From Tetraselmis striata (lineage: Eukaryota; Chlorophyta; Chlorodendrophyceae; Chlorodendrales; Chlorodendraceae), in the NCBI GenBank assembly GCA_006384855.1, contig VCJN01003491.1, forward strand, positions 149,336-213,335: a stretch of 64,000 nucleotides of DNA, written 5' to 3'. This document shows, piece by piece, positions 21,352 to 33,304 of this stretch (position 1 is its first letter; every line of letters starts with the position of its first letter). The notes beneath the pieces were generated by a model. That model had not been told where the DNA came from, ran no database searches, and worked only from the letters and a program-made list of their open reading frames with translations. Made by a program: the position numbers and the translations under genes.

Positions 21352-22290
21352 TTCCCTTTTTGAATGACCTTCGTAATTCTGCTCGAAATACTGTCGCCGA
21401 GATCACTGGCTCCGGCTATGCCTACGCATGGCGCCGCTTCCTGAAGTGGTGCTCCTCCCCCTCGGTTCCCAGGAGCCCCCTGCCGGCCACGGATGAGACG
21501 GTGGCTCTCTATTTGCAGTTCATTGCTAATGCGGCGGAGTCATACTTGGTAATAAAAACAGCTTCCGCTGCAATTGAGTTCCACCAACGTACAAATCTTT
21601 ACAATCACCTCCCTACCTTCTCCCCGTGGGCTGCTATGGTGAGAGAGGCGGCTAAGCGCTCTATCGGCCTCAAGGTTTCTAATCGCAAGAACCTTTCCTT
21701 TGGCGAGATGCCCTCGCGTTTGCGTCTGCGTATGCGCAGGAGAGTGATGCTTACTGTCACTTGGTAGTCGCAATCCTATGCGTCTTTTGTTTTGGCGCAG
21801 TGTGCCGGTTCGACTCCGCGTCGGGCTTGAGACACACCGATGTCGTTTTCGCCCCGGGCGATAAATTTGTGACGATTACGTTCGTAAAAATAAAAGCGGC
21901 GGGATCAGTACCGTCAAGGGACACAAGTTGTTATATCTGAGATTATCGGCCCTATTTGCGCTGTCCGGCTGCTGCGGCGGTTGATGAACTTGACTAGGCC
22001 TACTGGTAGGCAAGCTCCTGTCTGTCATATTTTTCAGGGCTTTGTCGACGAATTTGTCCGGTCTTCCCTGGGCAAAACTGCTCCCAATTGCAAAATTATT
22101 ACATGTACGGTCCAGTACATGCAGTACTTGTCACAGTGGATGGGCTCTACAATGGGCGTTAAAGAGTTCCTGACTAGTGATAACGGATCACACTTTTGCC
22201 GTAGTGGCGCGGTGCTTCGGCCGCTGCTAATGCCGGGATTGCCCGAGAGGATTGGGGTCAACATATGGGCTCCATTATAGTGTTTCGTGC
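21352..22290 (+). pseudogene. DIRS tyrosine recombinase, frameshifted
   Basis: The N-terminal SAM-like part reads from 21363 (YAYAWRRFLKWCSSP, PATDETVALYLQFIAN, SNRKNLSFGE) and ends at a TAG near 21765. The catalytic part follows in other frames. RFDSASGLRHTDVVF, around 21805-21850, holds the first conserved Arg. A later HFCR, around 22190, fits the HxxR box, with GASAAANAGI after it in a shifted frame. The final Tyr could not be placed with confidence. Confidence 0.7.
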
Positions 22291-22563
22291 CAAGTCACGT
22301 ACATGAAGAGCAGTGAGGAGAGACTGCTCTCCGTATCTCGCGCAATCATGCCCGCCTCGGATTCCACAGTTGTGGACGAGCGCGAGGGGTCTTTGAAACG
22401 CCGACCACACCCGTGCCTTACGAGGCTCCCATGCCGGAATCTGAACTGGACGAGTGTACAATTCATGAGATGGACGGTCGCCCAGAGAATATTTTTACTT
22501 GGTATGTTCCAGAGTAGGCTGATAAGTCCTGATTTTGGCCGACAACTCTACACTGGCTCCGCC

Positions 22564-22811
22564 GATCTTGCGCACAGTCGGTTGCACACTGAGGCTACGT
22601 ACCGGTGTTGTCTTAGTGCCTGCCGCTCAGTTGCGGAAAACTTAGCGTTTTCAATTGCCGTGGATGTAGCTGTACGGAGCTTGCGAAGTACAGCAAGAGA
22701 CCTGCATTTGAAAATTCCGGTTTTCCGTGCCGCAGCCCGCCACAGCATATAATGCGGCGGCTGTCAATATGATTGCTCATTCTCTCGTCGTGCCTACCAG
22801 CGCTCTGATTT
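22564..22811 (+). repeat. Interspersed repeat family R2, copy A
   Basis: The first 70 bases recur at 23095-23165, and the part from about 22640 onward recurs inverted at 52085-52262. Shared landmarks include GGTTGCACACTG, TGCCTGCCGCTC, ATTTGAAAAT and TCGTCGTGC. There is no coding content that I recognise. Confidence 0.6.
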
Positions 22812-24028
22812 CCCACACGCCCTCCCTTTGCAGTCTGATTTGAATTTTGTGTACAGAGGTACCATGTTTCTGCTATGCGTTTTGTGCACTTTGGTGCGAG
22901 TACTGTGGTAAGGATAACTAGTTACGGGATTTGATGCGTTGCTCTTATACCAGCTGTGCTGAGTATTGTGCCTTTTGGTTGAAGTGACACTGCTGGACGA
23001 CCGTTGGCATTGAGATGAGAAGTATGATTACAGAGAGGCAGCGGTTACATGGCTTTTCATTTCATGTAACGAACACCCATGTGCCCACCGACCTTTACCG
23101 GTTGCACACTGCGGCTACGTACTAGTGTTGTCTCAGTGCCTGCCGCTCGGTGGCCAGCGGGAACGGCTCGGAAAACCGCCAGCCGAGGCACCCATGGCTA
23201 TGTACTCCCTACACGCTGCGCGGTATGTAGCGGTACGCAGCGGTACGTCATCGACTATTGCTCGTCGTCATATTTTCCTTTGCGCGCCCCGCGGCGCGGC
23301 GGCGTCGACAAGTATTAGGGGTAGTAGTAGTACGGTATATATAGTGCGAAAGTGTTAAGGCACTGATGTTAAAACAAAGTATGGTACAATACGGTACGGT
23401 AGCGACTACAAGTACCAGACCGACCCTCGCGCACTACTACCCTCGCGGCAGGACAGCAACACGATGTTGTCCCGCCAGGACTTGCGCATTTGCGCTGCAA
23501 TACCACTTCCAACCCGCTTAAGCCCAGGTACGGTGACCTACCGACATCCACCCCTGCCTTTTCACCCCTTCTAGATCCCCCTACACCTACATGCATGCGC
23601 CCTTGTATGCTTCTCAACTCTAATAGGCTCGGTAGGCTCATCGCGATGCCGTGGCCGGCGGGGGCTATTCCGCGGCGCCTCTGCACTGACCGCGCCGCCC
23701 CTACCACTTTGCTAGCCACCCCCGACCGATGCCAACAAACCCCTCCCTCACTTGCTTGCCGGAGTGCATGGCAAATCTAAAGCACACGGAACATCCATGT
23801 ATAATATCCACGACGGGTAGTAAGGTGGGGTTGGTCCGGCAGTAGTGTGTCGATATCGGACGGGTCGCGCTTGCTATATTGATTGTCGTCAATACTCATG
23901 CAACCACTAAATGCCATCGTCAATGCTATGCCTGCTATGCTCAGAACAACGACTATGCGACCGTCTGCTACCACAGTACGTAGTGGACAACACGTGTGGC
24001 GTGGGGCGAGGGCGAAGAGCTACATGTG
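22812..24028. other. Intergenic stretch containing a partial R2 repeat
   Basis: A fragment of R2 lies at 23095-23165. The rest shows GT-rich and tag-repeat sequence near 23310-23345 but no supported gene. Confidence 0.5.
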
Positions 24029-24234
24029 GTGGCGGAAAAAATGAAATTGAAATTGATCTACAACGTGCTGACTTGCTGCTCACCACTGCCCAAGCCGAGT
24101 TGCTTTTAGGACCTGCTTTATCCATCCGTTGTGGGAACCCTAGGGATTACGGATGCAGCTTCCGGCCTTCCTCCTTTTCGCCCTCGCCCCTCCTCCTTCC
24201 ATGCCGTTTGGTATTGCCCTTCATGCCGTGGCGG
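24029..24234 (-). repeat. Short (AATTTC)n-tailed retroposon, copy 2
   Basis: From about 24041 the sequence starts with GAAATTGAAATTG and follows the same order of blocks as 11203 onward and 24291 onward (GAGTTGCTTTTAGGACCTGC, CCCCTCCTCCTTC). It ends near 24228. A 7-base match, GTGGCGG at 24029-24035 and 24228-24234, may be the target duplication but is weaker than those of the other copies. Confidence 0.6.
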
Positions 24235-24279
24235 TGTCGTGTACGGTGGTCTGCGGAAGCGAATATGTTAACGGTGGGT

Positions 24280-24499
24280 GTGCGTGCGGGAAATTGAAAT
24301 TGAAATTGAGTACAATTGCTAGTATGTTGCTTCCATTGGCCCAGACTGAGTTGTTCTGGGGACCTGCTATCTCTGACCATGGTAGGGAACACTAGGTGTA
24401 ATTACATCTCAAGCTAAAAGCCTTCCTCATGTGTGCCCAAGCCCCTCCTCCTTCATGCGGGCTGAAGCTAGCTAGGACAACAACGCCCGTGCGTGCGGG
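24280..24499 (-). repeat. Short (AATTTC)n-tailed retroposon, copy 3, with target duplication
   Basis: A 198-base unit at 24291-24488, flanked by an exact 11-base direct repeat, GTGCGTGCGGG (24280-24290 and 24489-24499). The (GAAATT)3 run at its left end is the 3' tail in minus-strand sense. It aligns by eye to the last 200 or so bases of the 2.0-kb element at 11203, so it is either a 5'-truncated copy or a SINE sharing that tail. Confidence 0.75.
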
Positions 24500-25795
24500 G
24501 TTTGTGGGAGGTACTGGGGTTGGACATGGCAGGTTTGAGGGACTGTCGGGATATGCGGAGGAGAGCATGTAGCCATGCATCCGATTGAGTGTCTTTGCAG
24601 TTTCCTACAGAGGCGGATTGCAGCGGCGCTGAGAGGCGGAGGGGGTTTGTCCGGAGGTTGCTTCTCGGGGCGGAGGATCATGATGCTATGAATGGCTTCT
24701 AGTGTGAGTTTGTGCATCGTGCCGCTGCGGCTGAGGGTGACGGGGATGATTTCAATCGGACAGACGGACAGACGCGATGGCGGACAAACGCGGCGATCGG
24801 TGAACCGGCGGCGGGCGAGGGGCAGCACTTATTTATAGTTGTCTACTCGTCCCGTTGGCGGAGCCGCTGGGCACGCGACACCATGCGCAATGTCGTAGCC
24901 TTGTCGCGCCATCAGATGCATGTGACAGCCAGATAGGACTCGAGGTAGCTTTCACTGGCATTGCAACCCATCCCGTGGTAGACTTGGTCGCTACGAGTAG
25001 CAACATATGGCAGGCAGGACTTGGCGGCCTCCGGCGCGCCGGACTTAAGTCGCTAACGCGGCAGTGGCCCGTAGGAAGCCTTGACCGCGGCGACATGCGA
25101 GTCAATATGTGGGGCGGTAGCGGATGTGTAATCAAAGCAAAATTTCAAATCTCCGGTCTTGCTTCAGTATATTGTGCCTTGTTGAATAAATGCATACATG
25201 ACCGCACTATTGAATTTTGGCATAGGAGTATCTGCCAGCTAGGCTATCGCGCCTTGTGGGGCCTTCAGCCATTGGCTTATGGTGATCTGGCAAAGGAATA
25301 GTAGCACATATAAAACTTATGTCCGCTGATAGTTACTATTTGTGACATACTTATAATATACTGAACAAACTAATCCTCTCTACGAGCATATGTAGTCACA
25401 TCACGTGATTAGTGATATCGGTAAAGTATTTGCTTCCTCAGGAGTACCGGATAACGACTACTGTAGGGGGCGCTGCAGTAGTCGGTAGTGTCACCGCAAT
25501 TTTAAAGGATTAACAATATAAATTATTTTTTCACATCGGGGCTTTAACATATGCGCAAGACAAACAGAAGTAACAACAACTATGAAAGGTTGCCAGCAAA
25601 AGAGAGACATAAGCCTGAAACCAAGGTCGAGCAGGAGGCTAGGGAGCCAATAACCAAGGAAGAGCCAAGGGAACCACGAAGTCGCCAAGCTGTCAGGAAC
25701 CAAAGGGTCAAGGGAAGCACTGAAGCCAAAGAACACCCAGAAAGACCGAAAGGGGAGCATGAAACCAATGGGGAAAACCGCCCCGGGGTAGGCCA
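24500..25795. other. Intergenic stretch without a recognisable gene
   Basis: Open frames exist (for example about 24855-25301 on the plus strand) but none shows family motifs or a consistent exon pattern. Confidence 0.5.
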
Positions 25796-27117
25796 TCAGC
25801 CGCGGCGAGTACGCTTGCAGCCAATGACCCGGGCCATAGCAACACAAGCCGACAAGCGACGCGACGCAGGCGCAGGAGCACCATCACGTTCCGCGCGCGC
25901 GGCCGCGACCCCGCCAAGAACGTTGTCCGCATGCGCCATGTTGATGAGCAAGGAGAAATAGCGGCGCCACGCAGATAAGAGCCAGCCGATTTTTTGGCCA
26001 GTGTGTGTGTGTGTGTGGCTAGCTTTCGCGAGCTCCACCAAGAAGGCCTCAGCGTGCGGGGACAGCGAGCCAAACTTGGAAACGGCGAAAGGAACAAAGC
26101 GAAGCATTCCGGCGGCGTTTCGGACACCCTCGTCATACTTTTGGATTTTGTGGCGCTCTGCAACCCGCAATTCGGTCGTTGGATCCGAGATTGACACGCC
26201 GAGGATAGGGGCAATGGTGGTATCGACGGCAACCGTGTTCCACGGATACCACCATACGCAAAAAGCCCAACATTGGCCGGCCGGCCGTCGCTGCCCTTCG
26301 GAAGAGAAACAAGCACGGGTCCGTGAGGATCTCGACACCCACGCCCATGGCGGACTTAAAGTCGTGGCAAACTTCGGAAAGGCCATGTGCCGCCCACTCG
26401 TGTGCGGCGTGATTGGAGTCGCCCCCAGAGCAACGTGCCACGTGATCGGCGTACGCGACCGCCCAAGCTGAAGGAGTGAATCCCACGCCAACTTCCTCAA
26501 AACGGGCCAGCATGCCTTGTACCGAGAAAGAGCAAACCGCACAAGGGCATGGCTCGTCAAGGGAGAGGACAGGACCCGCAGGAAGGCCAAATGGGCGGCA
26601 AGCGGCATCGCGGAACATGGAATCGTAGTACTCAGGGGAACGCTCACGGACTTCACCAAGGCGACCCTCACTCGGAGGATCTGTCACCAGGCACGCTGTC
26701 GCAGCGCGTAAGAGGCGGCCCCGGAAGCGGTTACTGTCATGGCCGCTTGTAGGCATATATACGCGCAGCAAGCTTGGCGAAGCGGACCGTGTGAATGAGG
26801 TGGCTCAGGGTTTCCTGGACTTTCCGCTTGGAGTGAAAGGGGAAGTCCGGGTAATGCGGGATAGCTTGGAGGTCGGCCGCCGAGCGCATCGCAGACGCCG
26901 GTTCAGCCCAAGCGGCCGAGGAGCCGGCACGGGCAGTGTGAGAGCGCTTGGAGGGGAGCAACTTCAGGGCAGAGGCCAACGGCCCCTCTAGATCCTCGAG
27001 CACCGCCGCGTCCCCACACTCGTCAACGACACGGGTATGAGCAGCTCGAAGCTCGACAGCCCACATCGGCGCCGACACGTTGGCGCCGGCATCGGGCTCC
27101 AACGCCGGGGTGGCCAA
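25796..27117 (-). pseudogene. C-terminal remnant of a retrotransposon polyprotein, likely non-LTR
   Basis: On the minus strand, coding-like segments lie in several frames. In reading order they are HYPDFPFHSKRKVQETLSHL, then CPCAVCSFS with HAAHEWAAHGLSEV, then ERHKIQKYDEG with FVPFAVSKFG and HAEAFLVELA, and last RRYFSLLINMAHADNVLGG. This order (zinc-binding cysteines, a nuclease-like middle, then a PFAV.FG...A..FL helix region) resembles the ends of non-LTR retroelement proteins in algae and oomycetes. No reverse-transcriptase core remains. The family call is from memory of patterns and is tentative. Confidence 0.5.
26003..26017. repeat. (GT)n microsatellite
   Basis: A short pure GT run inside the retroelement remnant. 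Confidence 0.7.
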
Positions 27118-27196
27118 GCATGGTAAATCGAGGACGCCCCAACAAGGTAGAGGCTATGAGGGTTGGATACGCCAGACGGCTCGGAATGGAACGCGC

Positions 27197-27252
27197 CGGC
27201 GTCGCTCAGGGTGGGTTTTAGGGTCGGCGTCGCTCAGGGTGGGTTTTAGGGT
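27197..27252. repeat. Two tandem 28-bp units containing TTTTAGGG
   Basis: The unit CGGCGTCGCTCAGGGTGGGT plus TTTAGGGT occurs twice back to back. TTTTAGGG is the Chlamydomonas-type telomere unit, but only one copy per repeat unit is present, so an interstitial telomere is not shown. Confidence 0.7.
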
Positions 27253-29743
27253 TTTATACATCATGATCTCGCATGATGTATAGATCCCGCCATATAGATG
27301 TAATCATATACAGTAGTAAATTTCAGGTAGTCGCTAAGTAATGTAGCCGAGTTGATGACGTTGTGCTACTGGCCGCGGCCTCGAGGGTACTCGCTATAAG
27401 TACTTAACGTATAGACTGGATACGATGTTAGACCCCATTATTAGACGGTACTATATTCCCGTGTAACCCATATCAGACGGGCGATGGTTTCACAAGTGTC
27501 TTCACCACGACAGTGAAGTGGTGACCGGACTAGGCGATGACGACAGCGGCATGTGCGCATGCGAGTTCGGGTGGGTTTCCGCAACACACACCCCCACCGT
27601 TGCGTCACAAGTAGCAACAGAGAGGGGCCACAAGGGGGAGTGGAGTATGCTTACACCTTAGCCAAGCCGATTTACATGTCGGCGAGCACAGAAGAGCCAG
27701 GTGCGCTGGCAGCCTCGCCCATCCGCATGGCGTATGCCGCCGTGTAACCTAGCTCGACGAGACCACCGACCATGTAACAAAAAAACTCGAACCGACGCCC
27801 TAGCCGCGCATGCGCGGCGGCACGAACTTAGCAACATGGATAGGAGGCCCGGCCACCGCCGCCTCCCAACGGGCGGGCTAAGGCAACACTGGGTAGAGGT
27901 GAGCCGGAACCGGTGGCCTCGACTCGGAGCGCTTTGGCAGATTCATTGGCGGGGAGCGCGACATCGTCCCACTTCATCAGTTACACCCCCGTATCCACCT
28001 ACCGACGCGCCGACGGTTCCAACCACCCGCGCACGTTGCTGGACTGTCTTCACTACATGTAGCATATGGCCTCGACGGGCCGACACTCGATCGGACACCG
28101 GTGGTCACGGTCTTGCGCATACTGGCAGCGGGTGGGTGAGTGGGTGGGTCGGAGACAGATTTGAATTTTTTAAATTACAAAAAATGCGCGCCTGCTTATA
28201 ACCCACTCAAGCCGGTCAGCGATCGATCATATAGGGTTGGGCGTTGACGCATTTGGTCTTAGGCAAGGTCATCGCTGGCCGTTGATCTGAAATATTGTCA
28301 ACACGATCCTTCGCCATGCATCCCACGGTTGTTGTGTCATTTATCATACACAAGTTGTGTATATCATACTAGAATCCCCCAGGCACTAGAGCGTGCCACC
28401 GCGTAAATTACGGACAATTCCGTTTTTTCCTACATATGCATGGCATCCCGTAAGTACGAGTGTATTCGTACGTCTACAATTTGATACGGTAAGGGTATAA
28501 TTGTACCGGATATCGGCGGCCGGTACGGGTACGGCAGTCGCTTCGAGCTGCGTTACGATTGCATTCCGTAATCGCTCCGTTATACATATTTTGGTCCATC
28601 ACTTTTTCGCGGATGCGCAGTTCTAAACATTTTTTCGTGCTGTCCATTCGGATCCAATTTACCTTCAATATTGGTACATGTACAACCCGGTACCTGCGCA
28701 CCGAATGGTATATATTAATAGGCAGCCATATTGAGATAAGTCTAACTTGTATATAGAACCCGGACACATATGCATATCCGAAGATATCAAAGATGGACAG
28801 ATCCCGATGATGGATGCAAACATCATGAAGGGTGATTCGATGCGGAAGGGTACAGTTTCTGCTTAGATGTGGGCGTGCATGTCCGGAAAGTTACGTTACA
28901 ATTGTGCGATGTCAAAACAGTCCTCGACAGCCTTCGGTGTACCCGCATGCCGCAGGGTACGGTTGTTCCCGGCCTTTCGCTCAACACTCCATGCGCAGCA
29001 CATATATCATTGACGACAACTACCGGGTAATACATGTACCAAGATTATTTAATATTGAATCCGAAAGGACGACACGAAACAAATGTTCAAAACTATATTC
29101 TGGCCATCCAAGTATATAGTATATAGATCCGCCATGTCGCTCGGGGCGTGGAATGGCGAGACGTGGGAGGCGGCGGCTCTGCTAACATCATCCATTGTGC
29201 CTCGATCCACACGGCTCAACGAGCCTCTGATCACTCCCGCTCTGCTCCAGCCACCCCCCCTCCCCCCCGCGTAAAGCACGACATGCTTGTCGAAGCGTCG
29301 GTGATGGCGACGTCAACGTCGGTCTCGCCTTTGTCACAAACCACGTCGTTGTCGTCCTCCCAAAAGGTATCTTCGGCACCATTAGAGGCAACAACGCGCG
29401 CAACGACTGCATGAGGCGACTCGACTATCTGCGCACATGCCTTGTCGACCAGGGCAACGAAGGAGGAAGGAGCAGTGGCGGGGTCGGTGGTGTGTGGTGC
29501 TAGCATACTGGGAGCTTGCTGCGTGCCCCTTCGTTGACATGAATGCACGCGGTCAACAGACGTGTCATGACCTTGGCCGAGGGGAAAGGGGGGCAGGCGG
29601 TGTGTCGCTTGCACTACCGCAAAAGGCCGACGTGCAGACACGCTTCGCTCGGGACGTACGGAGGTGGTACATAAGCATCGAGGGGTGGGGAAAGGGGGGA
29701 GGGCGAGGAGGCGAATGATGGGCTCACATGATGTCTTTCGTCG
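27253..29743. other. Intergenic stretch without a recognisable gene
   Basis: No motif-bearing exon was found on either strand. The sequence is of mixed composition, with AT-rich parts at 27260-27480 and 28370-28760. Confidence 0.5.
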
Positions 29744-29782
29744 GAGGAAATGACTTTCGTCGGATGACTCCTCCGACCATTA

Positions 29783-31131
29783 TACACCCCTCCACATAAG
29801 TCCGGGTTTTGCATTTTCGATCGCAAAGCGCATGCATTGGCGAGGATAACGCCGGCTGCATGTGCATACATGCCAACTACAGTGGGAATAGTTCGGGCAA
29901 CCGCCTATTGTGCGCTTTATACCCACCCGCGCGACAACACGACCATTTGTGGGCGCCCTTGAAAAAACGCGAAATCATTGCATGATGCGTTGGCGCTAGA
30001 AAATTGTGGGTTGCGCCAACCGTCCAAACCTATGGAAATAGCGGCACCCGTCGCACCAAACTCGGTGAATACGGCCCTTGGCATAAGTTGCACACACCGT
30101 GCGTGTAGGCCACTGAAAGCATGTCGCTATAGGCACGACGTGACACCCCAACGACAAGTTGGCCACTGTGGGGGGCAGTTTTGGGGTGAAAATACTGCTG
30201 TTTCTGTGGCGAACGCACGTAGGAGAGGCGTTCGATGGCCCCCTTGGCGTAGGGCAATGCTCTACTATGGGGGCGCGTGGTGGAATGCCAGTTGCACCGT
30301 TTCGAGGGCGGGGTGGCGCGGTAGGGGCGTGGACTTTAATTAATATGAAATTCCTTGAAAAATGCTGTGGAAAATTGCATTTTGGCTGGTAGGTTTGTGT
30401 ATCGCTAGGAGGCGGCACATGCCAAGTGTTGGTGGTCCGTGGTCATCCACACACATAACGCTCTCGCGCAACCGAGTTTGGGGCTTAGACACGCACTTGG
30501 CGCAAAGCCACGCGCCCGACATGGGTGGGCACATGAGGCAGTGAGGGGCAACTTGGATGATCATCTTTGGGGATTTTTCCCGGGCCCCCAAAAATCGATT
30601 TTTGATATTGGAAGACTGATTGTGACGCATATTTGAACGAGGAATTGCGTGGTATTTTCAAAAAGTTTTTCTGAGCAAACCCTGAGAAGTTATAGCGTTT
30701 TAAAGCCGAGGGGGTGTTGCTGAGCGTGGCCAACACTGATGCCATGTCAGTATCGCAACGCGACATGTACTAGCAGCCACCCACACGGCTGCACCCCAAC
30801 CAAATGCACTCGAGCCCCTCACCAATGTGTTTCCTCACGCGTTCATGGCCATCCCGCCGTGTGGTTGTCTATTCACGCGCGTCGGCGTGTGCGCGATACC
30901 GACCCTGGTTTTGGTGCAGTTGCAGGCGACGCCCATCCACGCACCAAGTGCAGCGTGACACCCTAGTCAAAAAGGTCTTTAAGTTTCGGTTTGAGCCACT
31001 CGTTATGCAGGTCTTATAAAACCCTCTGAGATTCCAGGGTTTCATCTCATATAACATACGTTCAGGTACCCTAGACTTCTGAAGTCTTGAGACTGCCGAA
31101 AAGGGACCCCAAACTTATGTGGAGGGGTGTA
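29783..31131. mobile_element. Candidate non-autonomous DNA transposon with inverted ends
   Basis: TACACCCCTCCACATAAGT at 29783-29801 is the exact reverse complement of 31113-31131. Outside these 19 bases, both flanks carry imperfect copies of a CGTCGGA/TCCGACG motif near 29745-29778 and 31135-31165, so the inverted repeat may be longer. No transposase motif was recognised in the 1.35 kb between, and no clear target duplication was found. Confidence 0.5.
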
Positions 31132-31199
31132 TGTACTCCGACGAAGGGATGACTCCGGCCTCCGACGGTACCGCTTCGTCTGATGATTGTAACTTGGGG

Positions 31200-33304
31200 G
31201 GTTGTATGTCCCATTTCCTCCAGCCGGGCTATCCGGGTGTGTTCGGTACTATTCTACGACCCCGGACGTTTCGCTTGACGAACGTACCCTAATTTATTAC
31301 ATCAGGGCTTTCACAAATGCGAGCGTAACCTATATTTCGCTTGAGCCGTACTTTCACCGGCTGGTCGGTACTTCACCTGTGCGTATTCGTCACGGTAGTA
31401 TATGAAAAACAGTACGGTGATGGTGCGGGCCAGATCAAACCATCATTAAAAAGCTCAGCATTGCCGTAATAATGGAGGTTTCAAATGCCCGCAGCATCCC
31501 CGTAATGATACCCGGATTTCTCCGTGACGATTATGCGCAGATGACGTACGCACCAATAGGGTACACATACGAGTGCCGGTTGTATTTGGTTCGTGCTGCG
31601 CGGTGGTAGCGACTATTCATAATTCACACATGAATAATTGTCACTAGCGCTAATACAAAGATTTATGTATGGTATGTATTAATCAGCGCTCCTTCTGTGA
31701 ATTCGCAGCGCTGCGCAATCATCTTTGCAGCTCTTGGCGGGAGCCGCGCACCGGGCGCCTCCCGCCGCCGCCGGTCATCACTATCCGCCGGCGCGTCGCG
31801 CGGAGTGCATGTGATCGCTAATGCACTGATGCGTGTTGCGTCTTGAGATGTGCAACGACTCTAACCCGTACGATACTGGGAGGGGGTCAGGCGGTACTCA
31901 TAATACCGGCATATATTAAATAAACCCCATGAGCGCGCGTCGTCGCGCCCGCGTCGATCCGGCAGCCGCCGCGCCAACCCAGTACGGTACGGGTACGAGC
32001 ACATTTGTTCTTAGCCCAGCAACTACTGTGAGTATGTACATATGCACACGTATGTGTCGTATGAATATATGTATACATATTATATATGCATTCATACACA
32101 TATAGAATTTTTCTAAGAATATAAATTATATTTGTCTTATACATATATGTACTATACGATATAATCTGCCATTACGATTCTGCCCGTCGTAATCCTGATA
32201 TCGATATATGATATGCTGTGCAATATATGCCCTTACGTGCAGCATCGCATCCATCATCTCAAGTGTTACTTATTGTGTATATATTTGTATAAAGCTAGAC
32301 TATCAAGCATAAATCATGCTATGCTGCTCGGTAAGCCCAATAAGAATTGTAAGTGTGTTTTAGGTGCCATATGTCGCTCAAAACAGAGGGGGCGGGGGAT
32401 TTGATAGCTGGCCAAAGTTTTGATGTCAGTACTTTCCGCTTTGCTACATTCCGGCTCCGACTAACCGCCGTGCCGTACGCAGCATGCAACCCTCACCAGC
32501 AATGCCGCCGCCGCGCTAGGCCGGCATGCTGCTGTCGCCCCGAGCGCAAATACCTATCAGTCCACTACAACCACGCCTACCTCACATCGCTAGCCTTCGG
32601 CTTGGATAGCTAACACCATGTCGGTATTCACCAGGCACACCGTGAAGGTGGAGGTGAAGTGAGCGGCATGGAGCTTTCCGTTAGACCCGTGCTCTATCCC
32701 CTAGAGTAGGATTGGCTAGAGGCCCATACCATGCGCAACATGCTAGAGTTTGCAGTGAACGACCTAGACTCTATAGCCTATCCTTTGAGCTCGTTGAACA
32801 CATTGCGGTGGTCGAGGAGTATGACCTGTTCAGTTCGCCATCTTCGGGCAAGAAGAGGTTGCGTGTGATTGGCAAGTCCGGTGGCAGCCGGCGCATGCTC
32901 CAAGACAACATGTGGGATGCGATGGAAGACTGAGGTGCCCACATGGCACTTCGAGCTCGCCTGGTGGGCACACGAAAGAAGGGGGAGGGGCAGCCATATA
33001 ACACTACTATTGTATAACCGTGTGCTTTGTGCTATGAATGCTGCCCTCATGCCTTGATATGCACACCTACCTATGCTGCAGCTGCCCCCTACACAATACA
33101 TGGACAATTGCATCACTTTTCCCTTGGACACTGATGTTGATAGTACTTTACACATTACATACATCGACCAGCTACAAAACTATGGAGGGGGGGGGGGGGG
33201 GGGGGGGGGTTCAGATCAGAGGGGGGGAGGGGGGTACCTAAAACACACTTACAATTATCACTGGCCTAATCTTTTTTGCCATATACCGACAAAAAAACGA
33301 GCAG
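31200..33304. other. Intergenic, partly AT-rich stretch with a G run
   Basis: 31600-32330 is AT-rich with TATA/ATAT tracts. A G run starts near 33187 and spans about 23 bases. An open frame at 32712-32933 (plus) has a plausible amino-acid mix but no known motif. Confidence 0.5.

Larger units (their letters stand above)
19980..22500 (+). mobile_element. Decayed DIRS-type retroelement (RT end, RNase H, tyrosine recombinase)
   Basis: Three DIRS hallmarks occur in the correct order but in several frames with stop codons. The element is 5'-truncated within the reverse transcriptase. DIRS elements integrate with a tyrosine recombinase instead of a DDE integrase, so no target duplication is expected. 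The end near 22500 is taken from a last readable segment (DECTIHEMDGRPENIFTWYV, ending in TAG at about 22515). Confidence 0.75.
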
